DNA of 64,000 nucleotides. It comes from Candidatus Fermentibacterota bacterium. GTDB lineage: Bacteria; Fermentibacterota; Fermentibacteria; Fermentibacterales; JCC-6. The DNA lies in assembly GCA_030592645.1 (NCBI GenBank), contig JAUVIR010000003.1:1-64000 (forward strand), given 5' to 3'. The position numbers and the translations under genes were made by a program. Positions within the stretch are counted from its first letter, which is position 1; each line of letters starts with the position of its first letter. The notes under the pieces were generated by a model. The model did no database searches and was not told the DNA's origin. It worked only from the letters and a program-made list of their open reading frames with translations. Shown here in pieces: positions 6,829 through 16,741 of this stretch.

Positions 6829-9635
6829 CAGAACAACCTCAGATTCAGCCTGGAATAGAACTCGGTATCGTATTTCTCCCAGTAATCGTAAACGGGAGTT
6901 CTTTCGTATCCCACACTGTACCCCAGAGTCAATGAGAGGGGATCCCACATTTCAAATGTAAGTTCAGCCAGCCCGTTTATAAGGGTGTTATCAGGATCAT
7001 CGGGTGGAATATAGAAGTTCCCCCAGAGCCAAAGCGATGGCCAGTGAGAGTCATCATCGGCAAACCACAGGGATACAGAACCGTATAGCGTTGTTCTATC
7101 GGTCCTCTCGTTCTCAAGACCGGAAGCCCAGTGGGTGTTTACCTGCCCGATACCCATCGAGGGGGATACCCAGAACCAGTCGTTCAGCCATTTTTTGTAC
7201 GCGAAAGAAAAATATGAGCTTATCTGCCATGGTCTGACAGTTCGGGGCTGTCTGTCCCATGAGCTGCTTGCTCTGATAGTAAAATGATTGGACAATACCC
7301 TGTCTATGGACATGGTTACATTCGCCCAGGTGTAATCACTTTCGTAATCCTTGGACGTTTCAATCAAGCTGTAATCCGTCTCAACAGATACTTCGCTGCC
7401 AGCCGCGTCATACTGGAGTGATATCTCCAGCCCGCCCGAGTATCTTCTCTCCCTGACATTTCCGTTATCAATCCTGGTATCAACGTACAGCGTAACATTA
7501 AAGCGCCTTGCGTCTCTCCGGTTCCGCTGCGGGTCAAACCCCCTGTCGGTTATACTCCTTATCTTCGATTCGGCGTAATCGTACCCGGGTAAAATAGTCA
7601 GAGCCTGAAAGTAGCTGTCCATAGCGCTGTCCGAATCGCCTTTCAGCTGATGAGCAAGGCCTATGTACGCATAGACCCACGCGGAAAGGGAATCCACTTC
7701 AAGGCTTCTTTCAAAGGCAACCAGAGCCTCATCGTACTGACCCGAAAAAAGAAGGGCTTCGCCCAGACCGCTCCAGCCGCTGAAAGAAAGGCTGTCAATT
7801 TCAACAGCCTGCCTGTACCTGTCAGCCGCTTCCTCGTCATCATCTTCTTCAAAGAAATAGTTCCCCCATTCCAGCCATACATCTATACTGTCCGGGGCAA
7901 TGACGGAGGCGGCCTCGAAGCTTCCTACCGCTTCATCATGCTCACCAAGTTCAACATACAGACCCGCTATCAGAAGCCAGAACTCATGGTCATCGGTACC
8001 ACTTTCCGAGCAGGCTTTCCCTGCAAGCTGAAGTGATATCTCCGGATTCGCCAGAGAATAGGTCCAGGCAAGGTCTACCCATGCGTAAGGGTACTCATCC
8101 GCTATCAATACTTTGAGACTGTCGGCTTCATGATCTCTGCCGGTGCTTTCGTAGATAAGTGCTTCCTCGCATAAAGCGGTGCTTTCAAAACCTCCGGCTT
8201 CAATGTAACTTCGCCAGAGGACAAGAGCTTCCTCACTGTTCCCGGATCGTGCAAGAAGCGGCGCCAGCCGCTGATACCCGAAAATGTAAGCGGAATCAAT
8301 AGATATGGCCTCGGAATAATAGTAAGCGGCTCTATCTGTTATTTCCAGCTGCTCCAGTACAAATCCCAATTCGCCCAGCAGCCATGTACCTGGATCCGCA
8401 GCTTCGGTAACCGCTTTTTCGTACCACTCGGCGGCTGCTTCCAGATCTCCATCGTTTTCGAAAAGGATACCTCTACGTTCCCATGCCCATATATACTCGC
8501 TATCAACCCTCACCCCGCTCTCGTAAGCCTCACCAGCTTCCTCAAATTTCTCGAGCTGCTCAAGAACCAGCCCGAGCTCTCCCCATGTCCAGGAGTATTC
8601 AGGATCGATCTCCAGGGCTCTGCGGTAAACGGTTTCGGCAGCAGTGTAATCGCCCATATCTTCCTGCAGAAGACCAATGGCTATCCAAGCGTCAAGATAA
8701 CTTTCGTCGATCTCCGTACATTCGCTGTACCACTGAATTGCCTCTTCGTAATCTCCATCCACTTCAGCCAGGAGACCCAGCCTGTAGTAAGCGAACGCGT
8801 AATCTGGATTTATTTCGATCCCGTCCAGATACATTAAACGGGCAGCATCGAAACTATTCAAATTTTCAAGACACCACGCTATCTCCCCGAGACTCAGAAA
8901 ACTGTCCGGATCTCTTCTAAATAATTCCCTGTATACCTTGATCGCTTCAGGGTATCTGTCCTGTCTTTCAAGCATTAATCCGAGATCTATGAGGCAATCT
9001 GTATCATCCGGATAAGCATCTGCGATTTTTCCATAGACCATCTCCGCCGCCTGAAATCTGCCTGTCAGCTCCATCAGCCAGCCCGCTTCAGACATCAGAT
9101 GTATATTCACCGGCCACCTGCCGAGGGCTTCGTTCACGCAGCCCATCGCCTTCTCGAACTCATTCTGGTACCGGTACAGCTCAGCTGTTTTAAGCCAGAC
9201 CGAAATCCAGGAGGGATCGATGCTCTTTGCGATTGTAAGCACTTCAAGTGCTTCAGGATAATCCCCCTGGACTGAAAGGCAGTGCGCCCTCCCCACAAGT
9301 GCCGGAATCAGGGTTGAATCGTAAACAAGTGAAGTCTGAAAATAGACAAGTGCTTCTTCCGTATTGTCTGTACAGGACCTTCCGAGCGCTCCCCAGGCCA
9401 TGGCCGAACAGGAATCCAGTTCTACCGCTTTCCCGGCGTACTCCGATGCTTCATCGTGGTGCCCGAGAACGCTTGCGGAAAATGCAAGGGCAGCCCATGC
9501 GTCCGAGCTTGCCGAATCGTCCGCAACGGCAGCCTCCGCCTGAGTGTAAGCGTCTTCCCAGTTGCCCGAAGAATAGTCTTCCTGCCACCCGGTCAGGTGG
9601 ATAGATGCAAGTACCGCTAGTAGAATGCAGTGCAT
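6828..9635 (-). CDS. Large TPR-repeat protein (many TPRs) with C-terminal outer-membrane beta-barrel
   Basis: 935 aa; repeated A..Y..AL.IDP-type TPRs; C-terminal ~230 aa similar to the adjacent 5509..6828 product, ending ...YSRLNLRLF. Confidence 0.85.
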   Translation of the reverse strand: MHCILLAVLASIHLTGWQEDYSSGNWEDAYTQAEAAVADDSASSDAWAALAFSASVLGHHDEASEYAGKAVELDSCSAMAWGALGRSCTDNTEEALVYFQTSLVYDSTLIPALVGRAHCLSVQGDYPEALEVLTIAKSIDPSWISVWLKTAELYRYQNEFEKAMGCVNEALGRWPVNIHLMSEAGWLMELTGRFQAAEMVYGKIADAYPDDTDCLIDLGLMLERQDRYPEAIKVYRELFRRDPDSFLSLGEIAWCLENLNSFDAARLMYLDGIEINPDYAFAYYRLGLLAEVDGDYEEAIQWYSECTEIDESYLDAWIAIGLLQEDMGDYTAAETVYRRALEIDPEYSWTWGELGLVLEQLEKFEEAGEAYESGVRVDSEYIWAWERRGILFENDGDLEAAAEWYEKAVTEAADPGTWLLGELGFVLEQLEITDRAAYYYSEAISIDSAYIFGYQRLAPLLARSGNSEEALVLWRSYIEAGGFESTALCEEALIYESTGRDHEADSLKVLIADEYPYAWVDLAWTYSLANPEISLQLAGKACSESGTDDHEFWLLIAGLYVELGEHDEAVGSFEAASVIAPDSIDVWLEWGNYFFEEDDDEEAADRYRQAVEIDSLSFSGWSGLGEALLFSGQYDEALVAFERSLEVDSLSAWVYAYIGLAHQLKGDSDSAMDSYFQALTILPGYDYAESKIRSITDRGFDPQRNRRDARRFNVTLYVDTRIDNGNVRERRYSGGLEISLQYDAAGSEVSVETDYSLIETSKDYESDYTWANVTMSIDRVLSNHFTIRASSSWDRQPRTVRPWQISSYFSFAYKKWLNDWFWVSPSMGIGQVNTHWASGLENERTDRTTLYGSVSLWFADDDSHWPSLWLWGNFYIPPDDPDNTLINGLAELTFEMWDPLSLTLGYSVGYERTPVYDYWEKYDTEFYSRLNLRLF

Positions 9636-9636
9636 C

Positions 9637-10416
9637 TCAGCCTCCCGCCAGAGAAACAGTCAGACCGCCGAGCCCCAGGAGCCAGCAATACCAGGCGAAA
9701 ATGGAGAATTTACCCTCTCTCAGAAATTTCAGCAGTACCCGCAGAGCGAGATAACCGGTAAGCGCGGAGATCACAAATCCGGTGATCATAAAAGAAGTAT
9801 CTATACCGCCCGATCCGGCGTCCCCGAGTTTCAGGATTGCGGCACCGGCAATAGCGGGAATCGAGAGCATGAAAGAGAAGCGGGCAGCCTTCTCTTTTTT
9901 AATCCCTTTGAGAAGACCTGTAGAAATGGTGAATCCTGATCGTGATATCCCCGGAAGCAGAGCGATTGCCTGGGAAATTCCTACAATGAAGCTTCCAGTA
10001 ATGGTGGGGTTATCCCTGTCTCCGCTTTTCATGAACCTGGTGCTGAACAGGACGCAGCCTGTTACAAGCAGCATCACCGATACCAGGACAGGGCTGTTAA
10101 AAGCTCTCTCGATGGAATCCGAAAGGAAAAACCCGGCCAGCGCAGCTGGAATGGAACCGATGATAAGCAGACCCGCCAGGACAAGGGATTCTCTTTGTTT
10201 CCGAAACAGACCGGATACCAGCTCCGTAAGGTCTTTTCTGTATACAGCCAGTACCGCCATGAGTGTCCCCAGATGAACCACGATCTCGAAAGTCATATCC
10301 CCTTCAGGGACGTTCATTATCATCCCTGCCAGAGCTAGATGACCAGAGCTTGAAACGGGAAGAAATTCGGTAAGCCCCTGGATGACTGCCAGCACAATGA
10401 CGGCTAAAAGCGTCAC
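9637..10416 (-). CDS. uppP: Undecaprenyl-diphosphatase (BacA/UppP)
   Basis: VIQGLTEFLPVSSSGHLAL and LLPGISRSGFTISTGLLKG motifs; polytopic. Confidence 0.95.
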   Translation of the reverse strand: MTLLAVIVLAVIQGLTEFLPVSSSGHLALAGMIMNVPEGDMTFEIVVHLGTLMAVLAVYRKDLTELVSGLFRKQRESLVLAGLLIIGSIPAALAGFFLSDSIERAFNSPVLVSVMLLVTGCVLFSTRFMKSGDRDNPTITGSFIVGISQAIALLPGISRSGFTISTGLLKGIKKEKAARFSFMLSIPAIAGAAILKLGDAGSGGIDTSFMITGFVISALTGYLALRVLLKFLREGKFSIFAWYCWLLGLGGLTVSLAGG

Positions 10417-11603
10417 TGTTCCAGAAATTCCCTGTGAAGCGCCCTCAGTGCTTCATCCCTCTTCCGAAGATGAACCAGCGCTGAAATGGTGGCGTGCGAG
10501 TCGACCGTCTGGAGCATATCGATGCCAGCCCGGTCAAGGGCAGAGGAGAACCTTGCCATAACACCTTGTATCCCATGCATACCGGCTCCCACAATGGAAA
10601 CCTTCGCGCAGGGAGATACTGTCTCGAAAACTATTCCGTTGCCGCCGAGGACTTCCGAAACCACTTTTTCATCCTCCAGCGAAACTGTGAACATGGCTGC
10701 CGCACTGAAAACACTGAACATATCCATCGATACGCCTGCAGCTGCGACAAGTCCGAAAGCGCGTGAATAGAATTCATGCATCGAATCGCTCTCTTCCGTG
10801 CTTATCCTGAACTGAACCGCATCAGATCCCGATGCCACCCCTGTTATGTACCTGCCGCTTCTGATGAAAAATGGTTCTATCTCCGTTACCTTCTCCCCTG
10901 TACGATGAGACTTCACGCTTATCCTGATGCCGGCATCGCCTGCTATTTCTGAAGCTCTCGGATGCACTATCTCCGCCCCCTGCCAGGCCAGCTGCCGGAG
11001 GTCCTCAGCGCTTATCCTGTCTACCTTCAGAGCTCGTGGAACACTTTGCGGGTCTGCTGTGTATACCGAATCGATCTTTTTGAAGAGCATCAGCTCGCCT
11101 GCCCCGAGGGCTGCGGCTATCGCTGTCGCTGTGATATCACTGCCACCTCTTCCAAGTGTGGAGATCGTTCGATTGCTGCTCATTCCCTGGAAGCCGGCCA
11201 CAACGACACAATCGTTCTCTTTCAGGGATGCATTGAGGTATTCTTTTTCGACCAGTTCGAGATCGGCACCGCAGTGCTGCTCATCGGTTCGCAGCCCGGC
11301 ATTCCAGCCGGTTATAGCAGATGCTGCGATTCCCCTCTGCCTGAGCATATCCGCAAAAACAGCCGCTGATATTACTTCTCCGCATGCCATAAGACAGGAT
11401 CTTTCATGCGGGATGGGAGCTGAAACAAGTTCCAGAAGGGTATCCGTTGAATATGGATCCCCTTTTCTACCCATTGCGGAAACCACAACAACAGCTTTTC
11501 GGTACGATGCAAGCTCGCTTATGCAGAGATCTACCGATCTTTGTCTGTCCTCCGCGATTGAAAGGCATGTTCCACCGAACTTAATGACACAGAGGTCGTT
11601 CAC
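10413..11603 (-). CDS. lysC: Aspartate kinase
   Basis: VIKFGGTCLS, VVVVSAMG, ISTLGRGGSDITATAIAAALGA, KKIDSVYTADP; ACT-like C-terminus. Confidence 0.93.
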   Translation of the reverse strand: MNDLCVIKFGGTCLSIAEDRQRSVDLCISELASYRKAVVVVSAMGRKGDPYSTDTLLELVSAPIPHERSCLMACGEVISAAVFADMLRQRGIAASAITGWNAGLRTDEQHCGADLELVEKEYLNASLKENDCVVVAGFQGMSSNRTISTLGRGGSDITATAIAAALGAGELMLFKKIDSVYTADPQSVPRALKVDRISAEDLRQLAWQGAEIVHPRASEIAGDAGIRISVKSHRTGEKVTEIEPFFIRSGRYITGVASGSDAVQFRISTEESDSMHEFYSRAFGLVAAAGVSMDMFSVFSAAAMFTVSLEDEKVVSEVLGGNGIVFETVSPCAKVSIVGAGMHGIQGVMARFSSALDRAGIDMLQTVDSHATISALVHLRKRDEALRALHREFLEQ

Positions 11604-12655
11604 TTGTTACCCCCCTTTACTGATGCCATGACGAGTTCCATGAATTCCTTCCCGGTATCGTTCCAGTCGTTCATATTCTCGGCAAACATACGGCTTTTTT
11701 CTCCCATCTGCAGCCTCAGATCACTGTCCCTGATAAGGTTCTTAACAGCATCAGCAAGTTCCCCGGCGTTTCGGGGATCCGTAAGAATTCCGCTCTCACC
11801 ATCACGGACCAGTTCGGGTATGGCAGCGACATCCGAAGCGATTACAGGTAGTCCGTACCACATCCCATCGAGGATCGACATGCCGAATGCTTCCCAGCTG
11901 GCGGGATGAACAAGAATATCCGCCTTCCGGTAAGCGATTACAAGATCATCGTGCGAAAGCTCCCCTGAAATCCTTATGGAATCTGAAAGGTTTTCTTCCT
12001 TTATCAAATCCAGAACGCCTGCTGAGTACTCTGCGTCAGATTCAGTACTTCCTGCGAATTGGGCTTCGAAGCTTCCAGGCTCAAGACGGGCGCAAGCCTT
12101 AACCAGCAGATGCTGAGCCTTCCTTGGAGAAATACTGCCCACGCAGAGTAATCTGACAGGTCCGTCCCGCAGGGAACGATCCGGCAGAGGCCTCGGGTCT
12201 TTCTCAAAACCGGGGTTTATCATCATGATCCGTTCCGATGGAATTCCCATGTCTTCTATTGCTTCGGTGGTGTTTCTGCTGTTCGTCCATATCTTTCGCG
12301 CCATTGAAAGGAGCCATCTTACATACACTCTATACATGAATGACTTGAGTTTATTCCGAAGGTCCATCCATTCAAGATGATGCATGAGGTACAGAACGGG
12401 TATACCTGCGAATGTGCTCATAAGGCGGAGCAGCGGCACATATTGATAACTCTTGCTCACAATTACAAGATCAGGCTTCTTCTTCCGGATCTCTCTGCAG
12501 ATGTATCTGGACGCACTGAACCATTTCAAAGGAAGGCCGGATGGTACAGTTGTGAAGTGGATTACCTCCACTGTGACACCATGGGACCTGAGGTATGCAG
12601 CCATTCTGAAGTTGAAACCGTAACCTCCAGAATGGAAATCCTTTTTGCCGAGCAT
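11600..12655 (-). CDS. Glycosyltransferase family 4 (GT-B) protein
   Basis: LLCVGSISPRKAQHLLVKAC and ILVHPASWEAFGMSILDGMWYGLPVIASDVAAIPELV; N-terminus/start uncertain. Confidence 0.88.
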   Translation of the reverse strand: MLGKKDFHSGGYGFNFRMAAYLRSHGVTVEVIHFTTVPSGLPLKWFSASRYICREIRKKKPDLVIVSKSYQYVPLLRLMSTFAGIPVLYLMHHLEWMDLRNKLKSFMYRVYVRWLLSMARKIWTNSRNTTEAIEDMGIPSERIMMINPGFEKDPRPLPDRSLRDGPVRLLCVGSISPRKAQHLLVKACARLEPGSFEAQFAGSTESDAEYSAGVLDLIKEENLSDSIRISGELSHDDLVIAYRKADILVHPASWEAFGMSILDGMWYGLPVIASDVAAIPELVRDGESGILTDPRNAGELADAVKNLIRDSDLRLQMGEKSRMFAENMNDWNDTGKEFMELVMASVKGGNK

Positions 12656-12842
12656 AACGAAGACAACACTGCAGGGAATGAGCGTATCCTTTCAAATGTG
12701 TGATATCCTGAATGCTTCCTGAAAACCAAGTATACTGCCCCCAAGGCCACACTGTCATAATGTATCAAAGTAAAACCTCCTTAATTGCCGAGCAGCAAAT
12801 CCCAGACACAGGGATTGACGATTTCTGAATACACTATATTAT

Positions 12843-12854
12843 TGAATATATTCA
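12843..12854. promoter_or_regulatory. Perfect 12-bp palindrome TGAATATATTCA upstream of TetR gene; candidate operator
   Basis: Palindrome within the AT-rich leader just upstream of the ATG at 12871. Confidence 0.4.
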
Positions 12855-12870
12855 TATTTGGAGGTTGTTC

Positions 12871-13485
12871 ATGGGACTTAGGGAGATAAAGAAGGAGCGC
12901 GCTCGAAGGGCGATACTGGAGACAGCCAGAGAGATGTTCTTCAGCCACGGTTTTAATGGAACCACAATAGAGGCAATTGCCCGGAAGGCTGAAGTAGCGG
13001 TTGGCACCGTTTACAATTACTTCGATTCGAAGAGTACCCTGATCCTGGCAATTACCGCCGAGGACACATCAACGCTTCTGGACAGGAAGTTTCAGATCCG
13101 TGAATCCTGTACGGGATGTGAAAGTGTGAAGCTTTACATAAATACTCTTATGGAGAACCTCTCCATGTATCCGAAGAGACTTCTGCGGGAATTGATGCGG
13201 GAAGGCTGGCGCACTGATACTACCCTGAGCAAAGGGTTTATCAACCAGGATCTTACACTTCTGGACGGCCTTGCCGGAGTACTCCGGGAGCTAGGTGCAA
13301 AGCAGAAGATCGAACCCGCCACGGATATCGAACACGCATCACTGGCTATATACGGAATCATCACTACCGCCCTGATGTGGTACGCCTCCGACGAGGAAAG
13401 AACCTCAATACAAATGCTTGAATCCCTTGAGAAAATGCTTGAGATCCTGTTCCGGGGTCTGAACTCCGAAGGGAGAGATCGATGA
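12871..13485 (+). CDS. TetR/AcrR family transcriptional regulator
   Basis: ILETAREMFFSHGFNGTTIEAIARKAEVAVGTVYNYFDSKSTLI HTH; ATG at 12871 follows GGAGG, so the TTG at 12865 is less likely. Confidence 0.92.
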   Translation: MGLREIKKERARRAILETAREMFFSHGFNGTTIEAIARKAEVAVGTVYNYFDSKSTLILAITAEDTSTLLDRKFQIRESCTGCESVKLYINTLMENLSMYPKRLLRELMREGWRTDTTLSKGFINQDLTLLDGLAGVLRELGAKQKIEPATDIEHASLAIYGIITTALMWYASDEERTSIQMLESLEKMLEILFRGLNSEGRDR

Positions 13486-14246
13486 AATCATTTCTTCTAC
13501 TTCTGTGCCTCTCAATCATCCCGGGCATTATCAGCAGCGGGCTCTGCCAGCCGCCGATAGATGAACTGGTGCATTCGCTGGATCAGCTTTACAGAAGCGA
13601 TGACAGTTACGCTGAAATGTCGATGCATATTGTAACTCCGCACTGGGAAAGAATACTGACGATGAAGGCATGGTCTCATGGAATTGATAAGACCTTCATC
13701 AGGATACTCTCCCCGGCAAGGGAAGCTGGAATGGCATCCCTCAGGATTGGTGCCGAAATGTGGAATTACCTTCCAAACACCAGCAGCACCGTGAGGATAC
13801 CGCCATCAATGATGGCCGGTTCATGGATGGGATCTGACATCACGAACAACGATATAGTCCGAGAAATCACATACGTGAATGATTACACATACTCTTACAC
13901 GACAGATACGACCCTGACCGATGCTCAGACGGATGGTGTTGTGTACATCGAACTGTTTCCGAAATCGTCCACTGCTGTAGTCTGGTCCAGCATCGTGTTC
14001 GCAGTCAGAATCGAAGATACAATGCCTCTGTGGGAAAAATACTACGACAGCCATGGAGATCTGATCAAAACAGTGACCTACTCGGATGTGCAGGAAATGG
14101 ACGGCAGAACAATCCCCGCACAGATGCAGGTTATCCCGGCAGACAAAGAGGGGCAGAGCACAACCATCACCTGGTCTCATGCTGAATTCAACCGTGGTCT
14201 GGACAGTAGCATCTTTTCACTGAGCAACCTGCAGTCCAGCGACTGA
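13482..14246 (+). CDS. Outer membrane lipoprotein-sorting (LolA-like, COG2834-type) protein
   Basis: Signal peptide; FIRILSPAREAGMASLRIGAEMWNYLPNTSSTVRIPPSMMAGSWMGSDITNNDIV; ATGA overlap with TetR stop. Confidence 0.85.
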   Translation: MKSFLLLLCLSIIPGIISSGLCQPPIDELVHSLDQLYRSDDSYAEMSMHIVTPHWERILTMKAWSHGIDKTFIRILSPAREAGMASLRIGAEMWNYLPNTSSTVRIPPSMMAGSWMGSDITNNDIVREITYVNDYTYSYTTDTTLTDAQTDGVVYIELFPKSSTAVVWSSIVFAVRIEDTMPLWEKYYDSHGDLIKTVTYSDVQEMDGRTIPAQMQVIPADKEGQSTTITWSHAEFNRGLDSSIFSLSNLQSSD

Positions 14247-14247
14247 T

Positions 14248-15513
14248 ATGCTTCTGAAGCTCGCCTGGAGAAATGTTTTCCGGCAGAAAAGACGGACTAT
14301 CCTGACCCTTCTGACCATGACCGGCGGTTTCTTTCTCTCTTCCTTTTCAATAGGGTGGATGGACGGCTCGTACAGCAGCATAATTATGTTCTTCACAAAC
14401 AATAGGACCGGTCAGATCCAGGTTCACCGCGAAGGTTATCTGGAAGACCCGTCCATCTATTCGACGATCAGCGATTATCAAACGGTGGGAGCCTTCCTGG
14501 ATTCAATCCCGGGGGTCAGAGGATGGGCACCCAGGATATACTCCGGAGCTCTCCTTGCTGTCAGACCCCGGAGGCCTGGTTCAGGTAACGTATTCTCGAA
14601 TTCAGCGGCTGCTTCTGTAATTGGTATTGACCCTGCAATGGAGGAGGCAGCCACAAATTTCTCCGATAGAATAGTGAGCGGAGAAATGTTGACGGCTTCC
14701 GCGGCTGACACTTCCTACACCGCCACCGGCCGGATCGTACTTGGAAAAGAACTCTCCATAATTCTTGAGGCTTCAGTTGGTGATTCCCTTGTCATGCTGA
14801 CGCAGGCCGCAGACGGCAGCAGCGCTGACCGGATGTACGTTATCTGCGGCATAGTAAGCACCGGCAATGCAGATATCGATAGAAATACATGCTATATAAC
14901 CCTGTCCGATGCCCAGATCCTTTTCGCCCTTGAGGGTAAAGCGCACGAGATAGCGGTCATGACCGCTTCGCTGGGTACAGTCGATGAACTCACATTGGAT
15001 ATTTCGGCAGGGCTTTCCGGAAGAGATCTTGAAACCGATTCCTGGAAAACATTCGCCAGGGAATTCTACAACGGCATGAAGGCCGATGAGGACAGCCTGA
15101 AAGTAACGATCTTCATTATTGTACTTGTAGCCGCCATGGGAGTGCTCAATACAATTCTCATGATGGTTCTCGAACGAAGGCGGGAATTCGGTGTAATGAA
15201 AGCTCTTGGAACAAGACCGGGCTTCATTATCAGAATGATCGTACTGGAAGCGAACATCATGGGTATCATAAGCGTGATTGCGGGCGGAATCCTCAGTACG
15301 GCCGCTCTATTCTACTTTTCAGAACATGGCCTGGTTATGGATCCGCCCCTGGATTACGGAGGTACCGTCTTCCGTGAAATGATAGCATCAATAACACCGG
15401 AATGCTACTGGATCCCCGCCATTTGTGTGATCATTACAGCCTCGACCGTCAGTTTCATCCCTGCGCTGAAGGCTGCCCACACAAAAGCCGCAAAAACTCT
15501 GAGGAAGGTCTGA
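14248..15513 (+). CDS. LolC/E-FtsX-type ABC permease 1
   Basis: LAWRNVFRQKRRTILTLLTM start; VLNTILMMVLERRREFGVMKALGTRPGFI motif. Confidence 0.9.
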   Translation: MLLKLAWRNVFRQKRRTILTLLTMTGGFFLSSFSIGWMDGSYSSIIMFFTNNRTGQIQVHREGYLEDPSIYSTISDYQTVGAFLDSIPGVRGWAPRIYSGALLAVRPRRPGSGNVFSNSAAASVIGIDPAMEEAATNFSDRIVSGEMLTASAADTSYTATGRIVLGKELSIILEASVGDSLVMLTQAADGSSADRMYVICGIVSTGNADIDRNTCYITLSDAQILFALEGKAHEIAVMTASLGTVDELTLDISAGLSGRDLETDSWKTFAREFYNGMKADEDSLKVTIFIIVLVAAMGVLNTILMMVLERRREFGVMKALGTRPGFIIRMIVLEANIMGIISVIAGGILSTAALFYFSEHGLVMDPPLDYGGTVFREMIASITPECYWIPAICVIITASTVSFIPALKAAHTKAAKTLRKV

Positions 15514-15514
15514 T

Positions 15515-16738
15515 ATGTTCATCAGGCTTGTAAAGTTCGCCTGGAAGATCATCTGCAGGAATCGCAGGAGAACTGTGATCACCGGGCTCGCAGTCGGGCT
15601 TGGCCTCGGCTCAATGATTTTCACGGAAGCTCTGATGCAGGGAATGAGCGCGCACATGATAGATACAACAACCGAATCGTGGATGGGGGACGCTCAGATC
15701 CATAGAAATGGTTTTCTCGACACCCGGAACATCAACCTGATAATCAAAAGACCCGATTCCACACTTTCCATGCTTGAACTGGATTCAACGGTCACCTCCT
15801 GCACACCAAGGATACTCTCCCCCGCCTCGGCAACATCAACAACAGAACTGAAACCGGTTACCCTGATCGGCGTTGACATTGAAACAGACCCGGAAGTGAC
15901 TATGCTGGAAGCCGCGATAGATTCGGGATACTACCTGAGCGGGGACAGCACAGAACTCATTATCGGATACAAACTGGCATTGGACCTGAACGCAGGGCTT
16001 GGAGATGTAATAGTTATCACCGTTGCACAGGCCGGCAGCGGGCTTTCGAGCAGTATGTTCTTCGTCTCGGGTATATGCCATTTCGGCAATGACAATCTCG
16101 ACAGGTATTCCGCTTTCGTGAATCTCTCTGCCGCAGGAAGGATGCTCGGTATACAGGGGGAAATCCATGAAATCGCTGTCAAATTCCCACAGGCGGAAAT
16201 GGGAGCAGATACTTCCCTTGGATTCTGGAACAAATTCTCGGTTTTCGGCAACACTGCCCTGGGGTGGCCGGACCTGGCACCGCAAATCGGCTCTCTGCTC
16301 AGCATGGTTGATGTAAGTATGTCAATAATGGCTGCGATTCTTTTCGGTCTGGTCGTTTTCGGAATAGTAAATTCCCTGTTCATGTCCGTATATGAGCGGA
16401 TGTACGAATTCGGGGTTATGAAGGCCGTAGGAACAAGAACGGGAACAATAACCGTCATGGTGATCCTTGAAGCTTTCTGGATAGCGGTCATCAGTACTGT
16501 AATAGGAATTGCCATCGGCCTGCTGATAATATGGATAACCTCAAAGACAGGCATTAACTTCGGGGATATGGAAGTATCGGGTGTCACGATTAACAAACCG
16601 ATATTCCCGGTACTGACCCTCGGCCGGGTATGGATATATCCCCTTTCCACTCTGATTCTCACTACAGCTGCAGGAATCTATCCGGGGATTCACGCCGGCA
16701 GGCTGAACCCGGCGGAGGCGATGCGAAAAAGTTTATAG
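15515..16738 (+). CDS. LolC/E-FtsX-type ABC permease 2
   Basis: FAWKIICRNRRRTVITGLAVGLG; VNSLFMSVYERMYEFGVMKAVGTRTGTI. Confidence 0.9.
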   Translation: MFIRLVKFAWKIICRNRRRTVITGLAVGLGLGSMIFTEALMQGMSAHMIDTTTESWMGDAQIHRNGFLDTRNINLIIKRPDSTLSMLELDSTVTSCTPRILSPASATSTTELKPVTLIGVDIETDPEVTMLEAAIDSGYYLSGDSTELIIGYKLALDLNAGLGDVIVITVAQAGSGLSSSMFFVSGICHFGNDNLDRYSAFVNLSAAGRMLGIQGEIHEIAVKFPQAEMGADTSLGFWNKFSVFGNTALGWPDLAPQIGSLLSMVDVSMSIMAAILFGLVVFGIVNSLFMSVYERMYEFGVMKAVGTRTGTITVMVILEAFWIAVISTVIGIAIGLLIIWITSKTGINFGDMEVSGVTINKPIFPVLTLGRVWIYPLSTLILTTAAGIYPGIHAGRLNPAEAMRKSL

Positions 16739-16741
16739 ATC

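Noticed and set aside
10927-11631. 234-aa plus-strand ORF antisense to aspartate kinase
   Set aside because: Low-complexity Ser/Ala/Pro-rich shadow ORF of a conserved enzyme.
15931-16662. 243-aa minus-strand ORF antisense to ABC permease 2
   Set aside because: Shadow ORF; the plus strand encodes a clear FtsX-type permease.
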